Source of the DNA: JAKAWQ01 sp963840545
GTDB taxonomy: Bacteria > Pseudomonadota > Alphaproteobacteria > Acetobacterales > Acetobacteraceae
Reading direction: 5' to 3'
Length of the DNA stretch: 64,000 bases
NCBI GenBank assembly: GCA_963840545.1
Contig: CAWIZE010000002.1
Location: forward strand, 372,001 to 436,000
Shown here piece by piece: positions 31,607-39,545 of the stretch. The notes below the pieces were generated by a model, which worked only from the letters and a program-made list of their open reading frames with translations, was not told where the DNA came from and did no database searches. A program made the position numbers and the translations under genes. The first letter of the stretch is position 1, and the number at the start of each line of letters is the position of its first letter.

Positions 31607-32786
31607 CGCCGGGTCTCCTGCCTCCGCCATCACCAGGGGTTCCACCCCTGGACCCCGATCCGTTGTGTGCCGCGCAGCGCGGGTGGGGTCCAGGGGCCCA
31701 GCCCTTGGCGGGGGCCCAGCCCCTGGCGGGGGCCCAGCCCCTGGCTCGCGGCAGCTCGGCACGCGCAATATGGCAGCGGATCGCGTGCTCCCCCACCCGC
31801 TCGAGCGGCGGCTCCTCGCGCTCGCAGATCGCGCCCAATTTGCGCGGGCATCGGGTGTGGAAGACGCAGCCCGCCGGCGGATCGGCCGGGCTCGGCATCT
31901 CGCCCTCGAGGCGGATGCGCGGGCGCTCGGCCCCAAGCGCGGGCACCGCCGAGAGCAGCGCCGCGGTGTAGGGATGGTGCGGCCCGTGAAACACCGCCTC
32001 GGCCGGGCCGAACTCCATCAGCCGGCCGAGATAGAGCACCGCGATCCGGTCGGCGAGATAGCGCACCACGCCGAGGTCGTGCGAGATGAAGACATAGCTG
32101 GTGCGCCGCTCGCGCTGCAGATCGGCGAGCAGGTTGAGGATCGCCGCCTGCACCGAAACGTCGAGCGCCGAGGTCGGCTCGTCGCAGATCACCACCCGCG
32201 GCTCGCCCGCGAAGGCCCGCGCGATCGCCACCCGCTGCTTGAGCCCGCCCGAAAGCTGGCGCGGCCGCTGGCTGAGATGCCGGGGCTCGAGGCGCACCGC
32301 GGCGAGCAGTTCTCGAAGCCTCCGCTCACGCCTCGCACCCTTCAGGCCGCCGAGCCGCCCGAGCACGCGCCCGATCAGGTGCCGCACCGTGTGCGCGCGG
32401 TTGAGCGCCGAATCCGGGTTCTGGAAAACGATCTGCAGCGCCTTGCGCGCCGCGGCGCTGCGCCCGCCCGCCGCGCCGGCGAGAGAGGCGCCGTCGAGGC
32501 GGATGGACCCGCCCGCATCGGGCGCCGTGAGGCCGAGCAGGAGCCGCGCGAGCGTCGTCTTGCCGCTGCCCGATTCGCCCACCAGCCCGAGCGTCTCGCC
32601 GGCGCCGAGCCCGATCGAGACGCCCGCCAGCGCCCGCACGCGCGCCTTTCCCACTGCGTACGTCTTCGAAAGATCCGCGATCTCGAGCACGATCTCCGCC
32701 GGCCCCGCCGCGGCCCCGGTCCCGGCAACGCCCACCGCGCCCGCATCCGCCAGCCCCCCGCGCCAAACCCGGCACGTCCGCGGCAT
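31578..32786 (-). CDS. Oligopeptide-type ABC transporter ATP-binding protein (DppF/OppF-like)
   Basis: Walker A is VGESGSGKTTLARLLLG, then IVFQNPDSALNRAHTV, signature LSGGLKQRVAIARAF and Walker B VVICDEPTSALDVSV, then the OppF-type C-terminal region with FHTRCPRKLGAICEREEPPL. Homology begins at about IVLEIADLSKTYAVGK; the ATG at 32786 is the nearest in-frame start but lies inside the end of the previous ATPase frame. The natural end is near RCHIARAELPRARG; the remaining tail (RGWAPARGWAPAKGWAPG onward) is read from an 18-bp tandem repeat (31694-31747) and runs into the HIT gene start. It pairs with the DppD-like gene upstream. Confidence 0.8.
   Translation of the reverse strand: MPRTCRVWRGGLADAGAVGVAGTGAAAGPAEIVLEIADLSKTYAVGKARVRALAGVSIGLGAGETLGLVGESGSGKTTLARLLLGLTAPDAGGSIRLDGASLAGAAGGRSAAARKALQIVFQNPDSALNRAHTVRHLIGRVLGRLGGLKGARRERRLRELLAAVRLEPRHLSQRPRQLSGGLKQRVAIARAFAGEPRVVICDEPTSALDVSVQAAILNLLADLQRERRTSYVFISHDLGVVRYLADRIAVLYLGRLMEFGPAEAVFHGPHHPYTAALLSAVPALGAERPRIRLEGEMPSPADPPAGCVFHTRCPRKLGAICEREEPPLERVGEHAIRCHIARAELPRARGWAPARGWAPAKGWAPGPHPRCAAHNGSGSRGGTPGDGGGRRPGDGSERPSPL
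31694..31747. repeat. 18-bp tandem repeat at the 3' end of the DppF-like gene
   Basis: Three copies of GGGCCCAGCCC(C/T)TGGCGG. The reading frame of the ATPase passes through it as RGWAPA units. The unit shares its GGGCCC core with the dispersed terminator-like repeat family. Confidence 0.85.
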
Positions 32787-33738
32787 GGTGGCAAAGGGAA
32801 AAATGCCCGCCGAAATCGCGCGCCCCCGGCGCCTCCGCGCGGCAGCGCGCATCCGCCAGCCGGCAGCGCTCGGCGAAGACGCAGCCGACGATCCGCCGCC
32901 CCGGCGCGGGCAGGAACCCCGGGATCGTCTCGAGCTTTCCGTCCGCCTTGCGCCGCCCGGCCTCCGGCAGGCAGCGCAGCAGGCCATGGGTGTAAGGGTG
33001 GCGGGGATCGGCGAACAACGCATCCGCCGGCCCCTCCTCGACCAGCACGCCGGCATAGAGCACGCCGACGCGCTCGCACATCCGCCCGACGATGCCGAGA
33101 TTGTGGCTGATCAGCAGCAGCGCGGTCGCGAACTCGCGCCGCAGCGCCGCGATCAGGTCGAGCATCTCGGCCTCCACCGTCGCGTCGAGCCCGGTCGTCG
33201 GCTCGTCGAGCACGAGGAGCGCGGGCTCCTTGGCCAGCGCCATGCCGATCAGGACACGCTGCTGCTGGCCGCCCGAGAGCTGGTGCGGATAGCTCGCCAT
33301 CACGCGCCCGGGCGCCGCGATCCGCACCCGCCCGAGCATCGCCGCCGCCCGCGCCTCCGCCGCCGCGCGCGCAACCCCCAGCACCTCCCACGCCTCCGCC
33401 ATCTGCCGCCCGATCGTGAGCGTCGGGTTGAGCGCGCGCGCCGGATCCTGGAACACCATCGAAACATGCGTCGCGCGGAGCCGCCTGAGCGCCCGCGCGT
33501 CGAGCCCGGAGACATCCTCGCCCGCGATGCGGATGCGCCCGGCGGTGATCCTCCCCGCCCGCGGCAAAATGCCGAGCGCGGCCAGCGCCAGCGTCGATTT
33601 CCCGCAGCCCGATTCGCCCACCAGCCCATAGGCCCCACCGGCGGGAAGCGAAAAACTCACCCCGCGCAGCACGCGCTGATCGCGCCCGCGCGCCCGATAG
33701 GCAACCTCCAGCCCCTCCACCGAAAGCGCCGCGCTCAC
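32326..33738 (-). CDS. Oligopeptide-type ABC transporter ATP-binding protein (DppD/OppD-like), 3' end abnormal
   Basis: Starts at GTG 33738, overlapping the permease stop as GTGA. Walker A is LVGESGCGKSTLALAALG, then MVFQDPARALNPTLTIGRQM, signature LSGGQQQRVLIGMAL, Walker B LLVLDEPTTGLD and the oligopeptide C-terminal Cys region CVFAERCRLADARCRAEAPG. Family similarity ends near HFSLCHHAADVPGLA (about 32760), but no stop follows there; the frame runs on to 32326 out of phase through the next ATPase. Either a stop was lost or the two ATPases were one protein and a one-base change separates them. The functional product is about 320 residues. Confidence 0.8.
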   Translation of the reverse strand: MSAALSVEGLEVAYRARGRDQRVLRGVSFSLPAGGAYGLVGESGCGKSTLALAALGILPRAGRITAGRIRIAGEDVSGLDARALRRLRATHVSMVFQDPARALNPTLTIGRQMAEAWEVLGVARAAAEARAAAMLGRVRIAAPGRVMASYPHQLSGGQQQRVLIGMALAKEPALLVLDEPTTGLDATVEAEMLDLIAALRREFATALLLISHNLGIVGRMCERVGVLYAGVLVEEGPADALFADPRHPYTHGLLRCLPEAGRRKADGKLETIPGFLPAPGRRIVGCVFAERCRLADARCRAEAPGARDFGGHFSLCHHAADVPGLARGAGGCGRGGRCRDRGRGGAGGDRARDRGSFEDVRSGKGARAGAGGRLDRARRRRDARAGGRIGQRQDDARAAPARPHGARCGRVHPPRRRLSRRRGGRAQRRGAQGAADRFPEPGFGAQPRAHGAAPDRARARAARRPEGCEA

Positions 33739-34616
33739 GCCGCGATCGCCCCGTGCAGCCCGTCGGCGAGCAGGTTGACGCCGACGACGAGCGAGGCCGT
33801 CGCCGCCGCATCGAACGCGACCGTCCACCAATAGCCGCCGGCGATCACGCCGTAATTCTCGGCAATCGCAAGCCCCCAGTCCGGCGAGGGCGGCTGGATG
33901 CCGAAGCCCAGGAACGACAGCGAGGCGACGGTGAAGATCGCATAGCCGAGCCGCACCGTGGTCTCGACCAGGATCGGTCCCATCACGTTCGGCATGATCT
34001 CGACGAACATGATCGCAAGCGCGCTCTCGCCACGCAGCTCGGCCGCCGCGACGTAATCGAGGGCGCGCTCGCCGAGCACGGCCGCGCGCACCGTGCGCGC
34101 GATCAGCGGCGAAAAGACGAGCCCGATCACGACCACCACCGTGACCGACGAGGGCCCGAGGGCGACGAGCGCGAGCAGGGCCACGATGATCAGCGGCAGC
34201 GAAACCAGCACTTCGATGATCCGCCCGAGGACCGTGTCGATCACGCCGCCGAGATACCCGCCCGCCAAGCCGAGCGTCGTGCCGACGATCGTGCCGAGCA
34301 GGGTCGCCAGCGGCGCGATCGTCAGGATGTCGCGCGAGCCCGCGATGACGCGCGAGAAGACGTCGCGCCCGAGCTGGTCGGTGCCGAACCAGTGCGCGGC
34401 CGAGGGCGGTGCCAGTTCGTGCAGGAGATCGGTGGCATAGGGGTCCCACGGCACCAGGCGCGCGCCGAACATCGCAGCGATCGTCCAGAACCCGACGATC
34501 GCCGACCCCGTCCAGAACGTGCCGGAACAGGAAAGAACTGCCCAGCGCGTCCGCTCACCAACCTCCCCCGGCGCCTCGACAGGCGCGAGCCCGACCGCCG
34601 CCGGCCCCGCCCTCAT
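33735..34616 (-). CDS. Oligopeptide-type ABC transporter permease (DppC-like)
   Basis: A 293-residue permease with about six transmembrane helices. N-terminal WFGTDQLGRDVFSRVIAGSR is the DppC/OppC signature; the EAA loop is around DYVAAAELRGESALAIMFVE; the end has SLSFLGFGIQPPSPDWGLAI. The ATG overlaps the upstream permease stop (ATGA), and its own stop overlaps the DppD-like GTG. Confidence 0.93.
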   Translation of the reverse strand: MRAGPAAVGLAPVEAPGEVGERTRWAVLSCSGTFWTGSAIVGFWTIAAMFGARLVPWDPYATDLLHELAPPSAAHWFGTDQLGRDVFSRVIAGSRDILTIAPLATLLGTIVGTTLGLAGGYLGGVIDTVLGRIIEVLVSLPLIIVALLALVALGPSSVTVVVVIGLVFSPLIARTVRAAVLGERALDYVAAAELRGESALAIMFVEIMPNVMGPILVETTVRLGYAIFTVASLSFLGFGIQPPSPDWGLAIAENYGVIAGGYWWTVAFDAAATASLVVGVNLLADGLHGAIAA

Positions 34617-35578
34617 CCCGTCATTCCCGGCGCGAGGCGGGGGTTGAAGAAAACGGTGAGCGTGTCGGCGATCAGCGTGACGCCGATATAGATCGCGCCG
34701 ACCGTCAGAATCCCGGCCTCCAGCATCGGGAAATCCTTGCCGCTCGCCGCCGTGAGGATGAGGCTGCCGATGCCCTGGTAGCGGAACAGCGTCTCGACCA
34801 CGACCAGCCCGCCCACCAGGTAGCTCGTCTGCGTCGCGATCACTGTCATCGTCGGCAGGAGCGCGTTGCGCAGCACGTGCCGCCGCAGCACCACCGAATG
34901 CGGCAGGCCCTTGAGGATGGCCGTGCGCGTATAATCCGCCTCCAGCGCCTCGATCGTCCCGGCGCGCGCCATCCGGGCGATATAGCCGAAGAGGACGAAA
35001 ACCAGCGGCATCGCCGGCAAAATGAGATGGCGGAGCTGTTCGAGCGGGCCGGCGCCCTCCGCCCAGGAAGCCGAGATCGGCAGCACCCTCCACCACAGCC
35101 CGAAAACGAGGATCACCACGATCGAGGAGACGAACTCGGGAATGACGGTGAGCGAAAGGCCGGCGAGCGAGATCGTCCGGTCGAGGTCCGTGCCCACCCT
35201 GAGCGCCGCGGCGACGCCGGCGCCGATCGAGAGCGGCACGACGATCACGAAGGCGACCGCCGCGAGCTTGAGCGATTTGACCAGCGCGGCGCCGATGAAG
35301 GGCGCGACGGGCGAGCGAAACTCGAGCGAGCTTCCCATGTTCCCGTGCAGCAAACCCCCGATCCAGCCGAGATATTGCACCACGGCCGGCCGATCGACGC
35401 CAAGCTGGCGGTCGAGCGTGGCAACGGCGCGCGGGTCGGCCAGCGGGCCCAGGATCGTCCGCCCGACATTGCCGGGCAGGAGCTGCCCGCCGGCGAACAC
35501 CACCAGGCTCAAGAGAAAAAGCGTGAGCAGGCTGAGCGAGATCCGGCGCGCGAACCAGCCTCCCCACCCGCCGCGCAC
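34613..35578 (-). CDS. Oligopeptide-type ABC transporter permease (DppB-like)
   Basis: A 321-residue permease with an N-terminal helix (SLLTLFLLSLVVFAGGQLLP), the DppB-type HGNMGSSLEFRSPVAPFI loop, and the EAA region DYTRTAILKGLPHSVVLRRH followed by NALLPTMTVIATQ and VVVETLFRYQGIGSL. The GTG at 35578 starts 9 bases after the substrate-binding gene. Confidence 0.93.
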   Translation of the reverse strand: MRGGWGGWFARRISLSLLTLFLLSLVVFAGGQLLPGNVGRTILGPLADPRAVATLDRQLGVDRPAVVQYLGWIGGLLHGNMGSSLEFRSPVAPFIGAALVKSLKLAAVAFVIVVPLSIGAGVAAALRVGTDLDRTISLAGLSLTVIPEFVSSIVVILVFGLWWRVLPISASWAEGAGPLEQLRHLILPAMPLVFVLFGYIARMARAGTIEALEADYTRTAILKGLPHSVVLRRHVLRNALLPTMTVIATQTSYLVGGLVVVETLFRYQGIGSLILTAASGKDFPMLEAGILTVGAIYIGVTLIADTLTVFFNPRLAPGMTG

Positions 35579-35587
35579 GCCCCGGCC

Positions 35588-37258
35588 CTACCCCGCCGAG
35601 GCCGATTGCAGGAAGAGCTGCGAGATCGCGGTCGGCTGCGCGCCGGTCACGCTTTTCCGCGTCGCGGTGAGGTAGTCGTAGAAATAGGCGTAGATGATCG
35701 GCGTCTCGTCGAGCAGCAGAGTCTCGATCTTGCCGGCGATCGCGCGCTGCGAGGAAAGGTCCACCGCGGCAACGAAGTCCGCCACCAGCCTGTCGTATTG
35801 CGGGTTCTTGAAATGCGCCGCGTTCCAGCTTCCCCCGCTCGTCAGCGGCGCCGCCAGCAGCACGTCCGGCGTCCCCCGATGGCCGTAATCCGTCATGCCG
35901 AAGGGGCTGTCCAGCCAGTCCGACTTGCCGAACACCGCCGCGCCGTAATAGGCGTCCTGCGGCTCGATCTTGAGCCGCACGTCGATGCCGATCTCCTTGG
36001 CCGCGTTCTGGATCAGCACCGCGTAATCCGCCATCTCCTGGTACTGCTCGGTGGTCAGCGTCACCGCGAAGCCCTTCGATCCCGCCGCCGCCATCAGGGC
36101 CTTGGCCTCGGCGATGTCCTCGCGCCGCTGTGCCACGCTCTTGTCGGTGGAGGGATAGATCGGGGCGAAAGGGCTGTCGTTGCCGACATCGGCAAGCCCG
36201 CGGAAGAGCCCGGTGACGATCGCCGGCCGCTCGAGCGTGAGCGCCATCGCGCGGCGGATGCGCTTGTCGTTGAAGGGGGGAATGTCGCAGCGCATATGCA
36301 CCTCGCGGTGCGTCGCCGCCTCGATCTTGATGATCGCAACGTCCGGATCGCCGAGCAGCCCCTGCGCGCCCTGCACCACGATCTGCGAGACGATGTCGAG
36401 CTGCCCGCCCTGCAAGGCCAGGACCTGCGGCTGCTGGTCGGTGTAGAAGCTGAACTCCGTTCGCGCCGGCAGCACCGCCCCGCCCCACCAGTCGGGGTTG
36501 CGCACGAAGCTCGCCCCCACCTTGGGAACATATTTCTCGATGCGGAACGGCCCCGTGCCGTCCCACGTCTTCGCGAAATCGCCCGCGTAGTCGGCCGGCA
36601 GGATGATGGCGTTGTAGTTGTCGGTGGAGATATAGTACGGAAAATTGCCGTTCGGCGCATCGAGCTGGAAAGCGACCGTATGATCGTCGATCTTCTTCGT
36701 GTTTCCTTTCGAGAGCACGCCTTTGAACACCGAAAGCGCGTTGGAGGCGTTCCTGGGGTCGGCGAGGCGATCCATCGTCGCCACCACGTCGTCGGCCGTC
36801 AGCATCCTGCCGCTGTGGAATTTCACCCCCTGGCGCAGCGTGAAGGTCCAGACGCTGCCATCATGGTTGGGCTTCCACGAGGTCGCCAGCATCGGCGCGA
36901 GATGGAGGTTCGGCTGATCGAGGACGAGGAAATCACCCACCTGCTGCAGCATCAGAAGCCCGCCGGAATCGCCCACCGTGACGGGGTCGATCGCCCCCGC
37001 CGGCACCGTCGTGCCGACCCGGATGGTGGTGTCGGGCTTGCCCGTCGCGGCATGGGCGAGCGGGGCCGACCAGGGGCCCAACGCCGCGGCGATCGCCCCC
37101 AGCAGCGGCGCGCCGAGGCCGATCACGCTGGCGCGGCGGAGGAACGCGCGGCGGCTCAGCCGGCCGGCGAGAAGCTCGTCGAACGAGATGGCTCTCGAGC
37201 GGGCCGAGGCGCCGGCGAAGCGGGTCGATGAGGGAATAGGGTCCTTGCATCGGATCAA
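35588..37258 (-). CDS. Oligopeptide-type ABC transporter substrate-binding protein (SBP family 5)
   Basis: A 556-residue extracellular binding protein. LSRRAFLRRASVIGLGAPLL is a twin-arginine signal with a hydrophobic stretch ending AHAA, so export in folded form is likely. The mature part is family 5: TTIRVGTTVPAGAIDPVTVG, WTFTLRQGVKFHSGRMLTAD, MRCDIPPFNDKRIRRAMALT. No ATG lies in frame upstream of the signal; TTG 37258 with AAGGAAAGG just before it is the best start. An ATG two bases away (CGATGCAAGG) is in another frame. It heads the operon binding protein, DppB, DppC, DppD, DppF; the ligand cannot be predicted. Confidence 0.87.
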   Translation of the reverse strand: MIRCKDPIPSSTRFAGASARSRAISFDELLAGRLSRRAFLRRASVIGLGAPLLGAIAAALGPWSAPLAHAATGKPDTTIRVGTTVPAGAIDPVTVGDSGGLLMLQQVGDFLVLDQPNLHLAPMLATSWKPNHDGSVWTFTLRQGVKFHSGRMLTADDVVATMDRLADPRNASNALSVFKGVLSKGNTKKIDDHTVAFQLDAPNGNFPYYISTDNYNAIILPADYAGDFAKTWDGTGPFRIEKYVPKVGASFVRNPDWWGGAVLPARTEFSFYTDQQPQVLALQGGQLDIVSQIVVQGAQGLLGDPDVAIIKIEAATHREVHMRCDIPPFNDKRIRRAMALTLERPAIVTGLFRGLADVGNDSPFAPIYPSTDKSVAQRREDIAEAKALMAAAGSKGFAVTLTTEQYQEMADYAVLIQNAAKEIGIDVRLKIEPQDAYYGAAVFGKSDWLDSPFGMTDYGHRGTPDVLLAAPLTSGGSWNAAHFKNPQYDRLVADFVAAVDLSSQRAIAGKIETLLLDETPIIYAYFYDYLTATRKSVTGAQPTAISQLFLQSASAG

Positions 37259-37393
37259 GACCTTTCCTTTGTCGAGACGAACGCACGCCCCCGCGCAGCC
37301 CCCGGCCCGCCCCGGGCCGGCCACGCGCATCCGAAGCCGCCGCCATGTTCCATTTTTTTGCCCCCCCGTGCAACGCCGCTCTCGGCCCGCGCC

Positions 37394-37954
37394 ATGATCG
37401 ATCTCACGGCACCCGGCCTCACCTCCGATGCGGTCATCGCCGCCCTCGCGCTCGCCCCCCATCCCGAGGGCGGCCATTACCGCGAGACGTGGCGCGACAT
37501 TGGGCGCGACATTGGGCGCGACATTGGGCGCGACATTGGGCGCGACATTGGGCGCGACATTGGGCGTGACCACCCGCCCCCCGCCGCGCGCGGCGCCGCG
37601 AGCGCCATCCTCTTCCTCCTCGCCGCCGGCGAGGAAAGCGCCTGGCACAAGGTGGACGCGGCCGAAATCTGGCTCTGGCACGCGGGCGCGCCACTCGCCC
37701 TCGCGATCTCCCCGCCCGGCACCACGCTCCACCTCGGCACCAACCTCGCCGCCGGCCACACGCCTCAAGGGATCGTGCCCGCCTCCACCTGGCAACGCGC
37801 CCGGCCGCTCGGCCCCTGGACGCTCGTCTCGTGCATCGTCGCCCCGGCCTTCGAATTCGCCGGCTTCACCCTCGCCCCACCCGGCTGGACCCCGCCCGGC
37901 TGGACCCCACCCGGCTGGACCCCACCCGGTCAGGCGTTCGGCCAGGGGCCTTGA
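37394..37954 (+). CDS. Cupin (DUF985) family protein with internal repeat expansions
   Basis: A 186-residue protein of the cupin_5/DUF985 family: ALAPHPEGGHYRETWRD, AGEESAWHKVDAAEIWLWHA, TPQGIVPASTWQRARPLGPW and SCIVAPAFEFAGFTLAPPG line the small-molecule pocket. Two in-frame DNA tandem repeats alter it. Six 12-bp units (37493-37564) insert RDIG six times into the loop after HYRETW, and three 15-bp units (37881-37925) add PPGWT repeats at the C terminus. The core cupin residues are intact, so it may remain functional. The function of the family is not firmly established; sugar epimerase-like or lyase roles have been proposed. Confidence 0.85.
   Translation: MIDLTAPGLTSDAVIAALALAPHPEGGHYRETWRDIGRDIGRDIGRDIGRDIGRDIGRDHPPPAARGAASAILFLLAAGEESAWHKVDAAEIWLWHAGAPLALAISPPGTTLHLGTNLAAGHTPQGIVPASTWQRARPLGPWTLVSCIVAPAFEFAGFTLAPPGWTPPGWTPPGWTPPGQAFGQGP
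37493..37564. repeat. 12-bp tandem repeat, six exact copies, in a cupin gene
   Basis: CGCGACATTGGG occurs six times in a row with no mismatch, encoding (RDIG)6. Lack of divergence points to recent slippage or selection for the sequence. Confidence 0.98.
37881..37925. repeat. 15-bp tandem repeat, three copies, at the cupin C terminus
   Basis: CCGGCTGGACCCC followed by AC or GC, three copies, encoding PPGWT units just before the stop. Confidence 0.95.
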
Positions 37955-38211
37955 GGCCCCGGACCCGCCAAAATCTTGTCCCCTTGAGGTCCCCTTGGGC
38001 GCTGCGCGGCACGTCCCCCGCCTCTCATCGCGAAGGAGCCGCCCCAGGCGGGGGTCGCGACGAAGCGATCTCCCGCCCCTGGAGCACCGCTACAACCGCC
38101 GGCCATCCCCGGCTTTCTCGCCAATCCGGCGCGCGAGGCCCTTGGCGCCATTGCCAGCCAAGCGCGACGACGTTACGCTTGCGTCATTCATGGCTCGGAA
38201 GGGCGACGGAT
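37955..38211. other. Non-coding gap with repeat-family fragment
   Basis: It begins with GGGGCCTTGAGGCCCC, a hairpin also present at 48243-48258, then GC-rich sequence without a supported frame. AGGCGGGGGTCGCGACGAAG lies in the middle. It separates the cupin gene from a lower-GC hypothetical gene. Confidence 0.5.
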
Positions 38212-38694
38212 ATGGGCATGATAATCGAGCCGCACGAAATATACCTTGGCACATTCTTCGACCAATTCAACATCCGCTTCGGTCCACCGATGCCGGCTCG
38301 CCCGTCGGTCTGGCACGCGGGCGGGATTGTCGAGGTTGCCGCTCTGCAACGGGAGTTCGAAATATTCCGCGAGGGGCGCCGGTTTCTGGAAAGCGCTGCC
38401 CTGCTCGGACTTGGCGGCCTCGCCGGCGGTCCCGCGAAGGATCGATGGCTCGAATATCTTGGCAGATTGCCCGAGATGAGGTCCGACAGGCCTGACGTGC
38501 AAGGAGATCAGCGCATTGTCCGCGCGATTGTCGAAAATTTGAGGCAAGATCGCCCGCTGCCTTGCTTCATGCAAGCCTACGACGGCCGGACCAGGGAACC
38601 GGGCCTGGTGCTCGTCGCCGAGCAAAGGCCGGTTTTCTATCTTGAGAGCGTGACCTTCCTGACAATATCCCTGCCGATGCGACCTGCGGCGTGA
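38212..38694 (+). CDS. Hypothetical protein
   Basis: A 160-residue frame from ATG 38212 with GGAAGGG about 8 bases upstream, starting MGMIIEPHEIYLGTFFDQFN. It contains FEIFREGRRFLESAAL, RIVRAIVENLRQDRPLP and LVLVAEQRPVFYLESVTFLT. It looks like a compact alpha/beta protein without signal peptide or membrane segment. I do not recognise a family. Composition is slightly lower in GC than the neighbours. Confidence 0.6.
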   Translation: MGMIIEPHEIYLGTFFDQFNIRFGPPMPARPSVWHAGGIVEVAALQREFEIFREGRRFLESAALLGLGGLAGGPAKDRWLEYLGRLPEMRSDRPDVQGDQRIVRAIVENLRQDRPLPCFMQAYDGRTREPGLVLVAEQRPVFYLESVTFLTISLPMRPAA

Positions 38695-38800
38695 ACAAGG
38701 TCCGGAACCGGCCGGCCGCGCTCGTGAACCGCACCACCCGCCTCCGGAAGGCGAGCGCAGAAATAGCATCGTAACATGACGGCGAGTGTCCGTCCGCACC

Positions 38801-39453
38801 GTGACGGATCTTGAACCGATGCTCGTTCACCACAGGATTGCGCAATACTACACCAGCAAAGTGAAGGAATTCGGCTGTACCCCATTCGGAGTTCAACTGG
38901 ACCTGCGTCGCCACGCAGGAAATGAGATTCGTCCAGTTGCTCAAGCTCTGTGATTTCAGCGCGCCGTTCACAATGAACGACCTCGGCTGCGGCTACGGCG
39001 CCCTGGCGGCGTTTCTGCGGCGGCGGCACGGCGCGTGCGCCGTCGACTACCTGGGCATCGATCTGTCCAAGGAAATGGTGCGACGCGCCCGGCGGCAATG
39101 GCGGGGCGTCGAGCGGGTACGCTTCGTCGCCGGCGATCGTAGTCCGCGCATGGCGGATTACTCGGTGGCCAGCGGCATATTCAATGTGCGGCTGGGCGAG
39201 TCGGACGATGGCTGGCAGAGCTTCGTCAGGGCAACCTTGCATCAGCTCGCGCTGACGAGCAGCCGGGGCTTCGCGGTCAACTTCGTCGATCCGCCCCTGT
39301 GCGGCGGATGGGTCGCGCCGGGTCTCTATACCACATCCCCCGAACCGTGGGTCGAGTACCTGTCGCGACCATATCGGCGCTGACGTCGCGGTGATCACAG
39401 GATATGGCATGCGGGAATTCAGCCTGCTGGCGCGGCGCCCCGGGGCCGGATGA
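38801..39453 (+). pseudogene. SAM-dependent methyltransferase with two frame breaks
   Basis: Three frames together read as one class I methyltransferase of about 216 residues. Frame one runs from GTG 38801 (MTDLEPMLVHHRIAQYYTSK). It shifts at about 38892-38894 into the frame carrying MRFVQLLKLCDFSAPFTMND and LGCGYGALAAFLRRR, the SAM-binding glycine motif, with DYLGIDLSKEMVRRAR. It shifts again at 39359-39360 into CRDHIGADVAVITGYGMREF to a stop at 39451. Both breaks are repaired by removing one base from a doublet (TT and CC). As written the gene is broken; the sharp homology on both sides suggests recent loss or sequence error. The stop lies in the left end of the 96-bp repeat. Confidence 0.75.
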
Positions 39454-39545
39454 GATCGCTTGCGCTCACCCATCCCGCTTTCGCCTCTTCCTTTCCCGCG
39501 TGAGTGACGCTTCCGGCGATTCCGCCTTCAGCGATCACGCTTTAG
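39450..39545. repeat. 96-bp dispersed repeat, copy B
   Basis: Matches 19411-19506 over its full length (ATGAGATCGC at the left end, CTTCCGGCGATTCCGCCTTC in the right part). Its left end contains the methyltransferase stop (TGA 39451-39453) and its right end contains the cyclase stop on the other strand. Confidence 0.75.

Noticed and set aside
37493..37564. Possible CRISPR-like array
   Set aside because: The units are 12 bp and directly adjoining with no spacers; it is a tandem repeat inside a coding region. No CRISPR array or cas gene was seen anywhere in the window.
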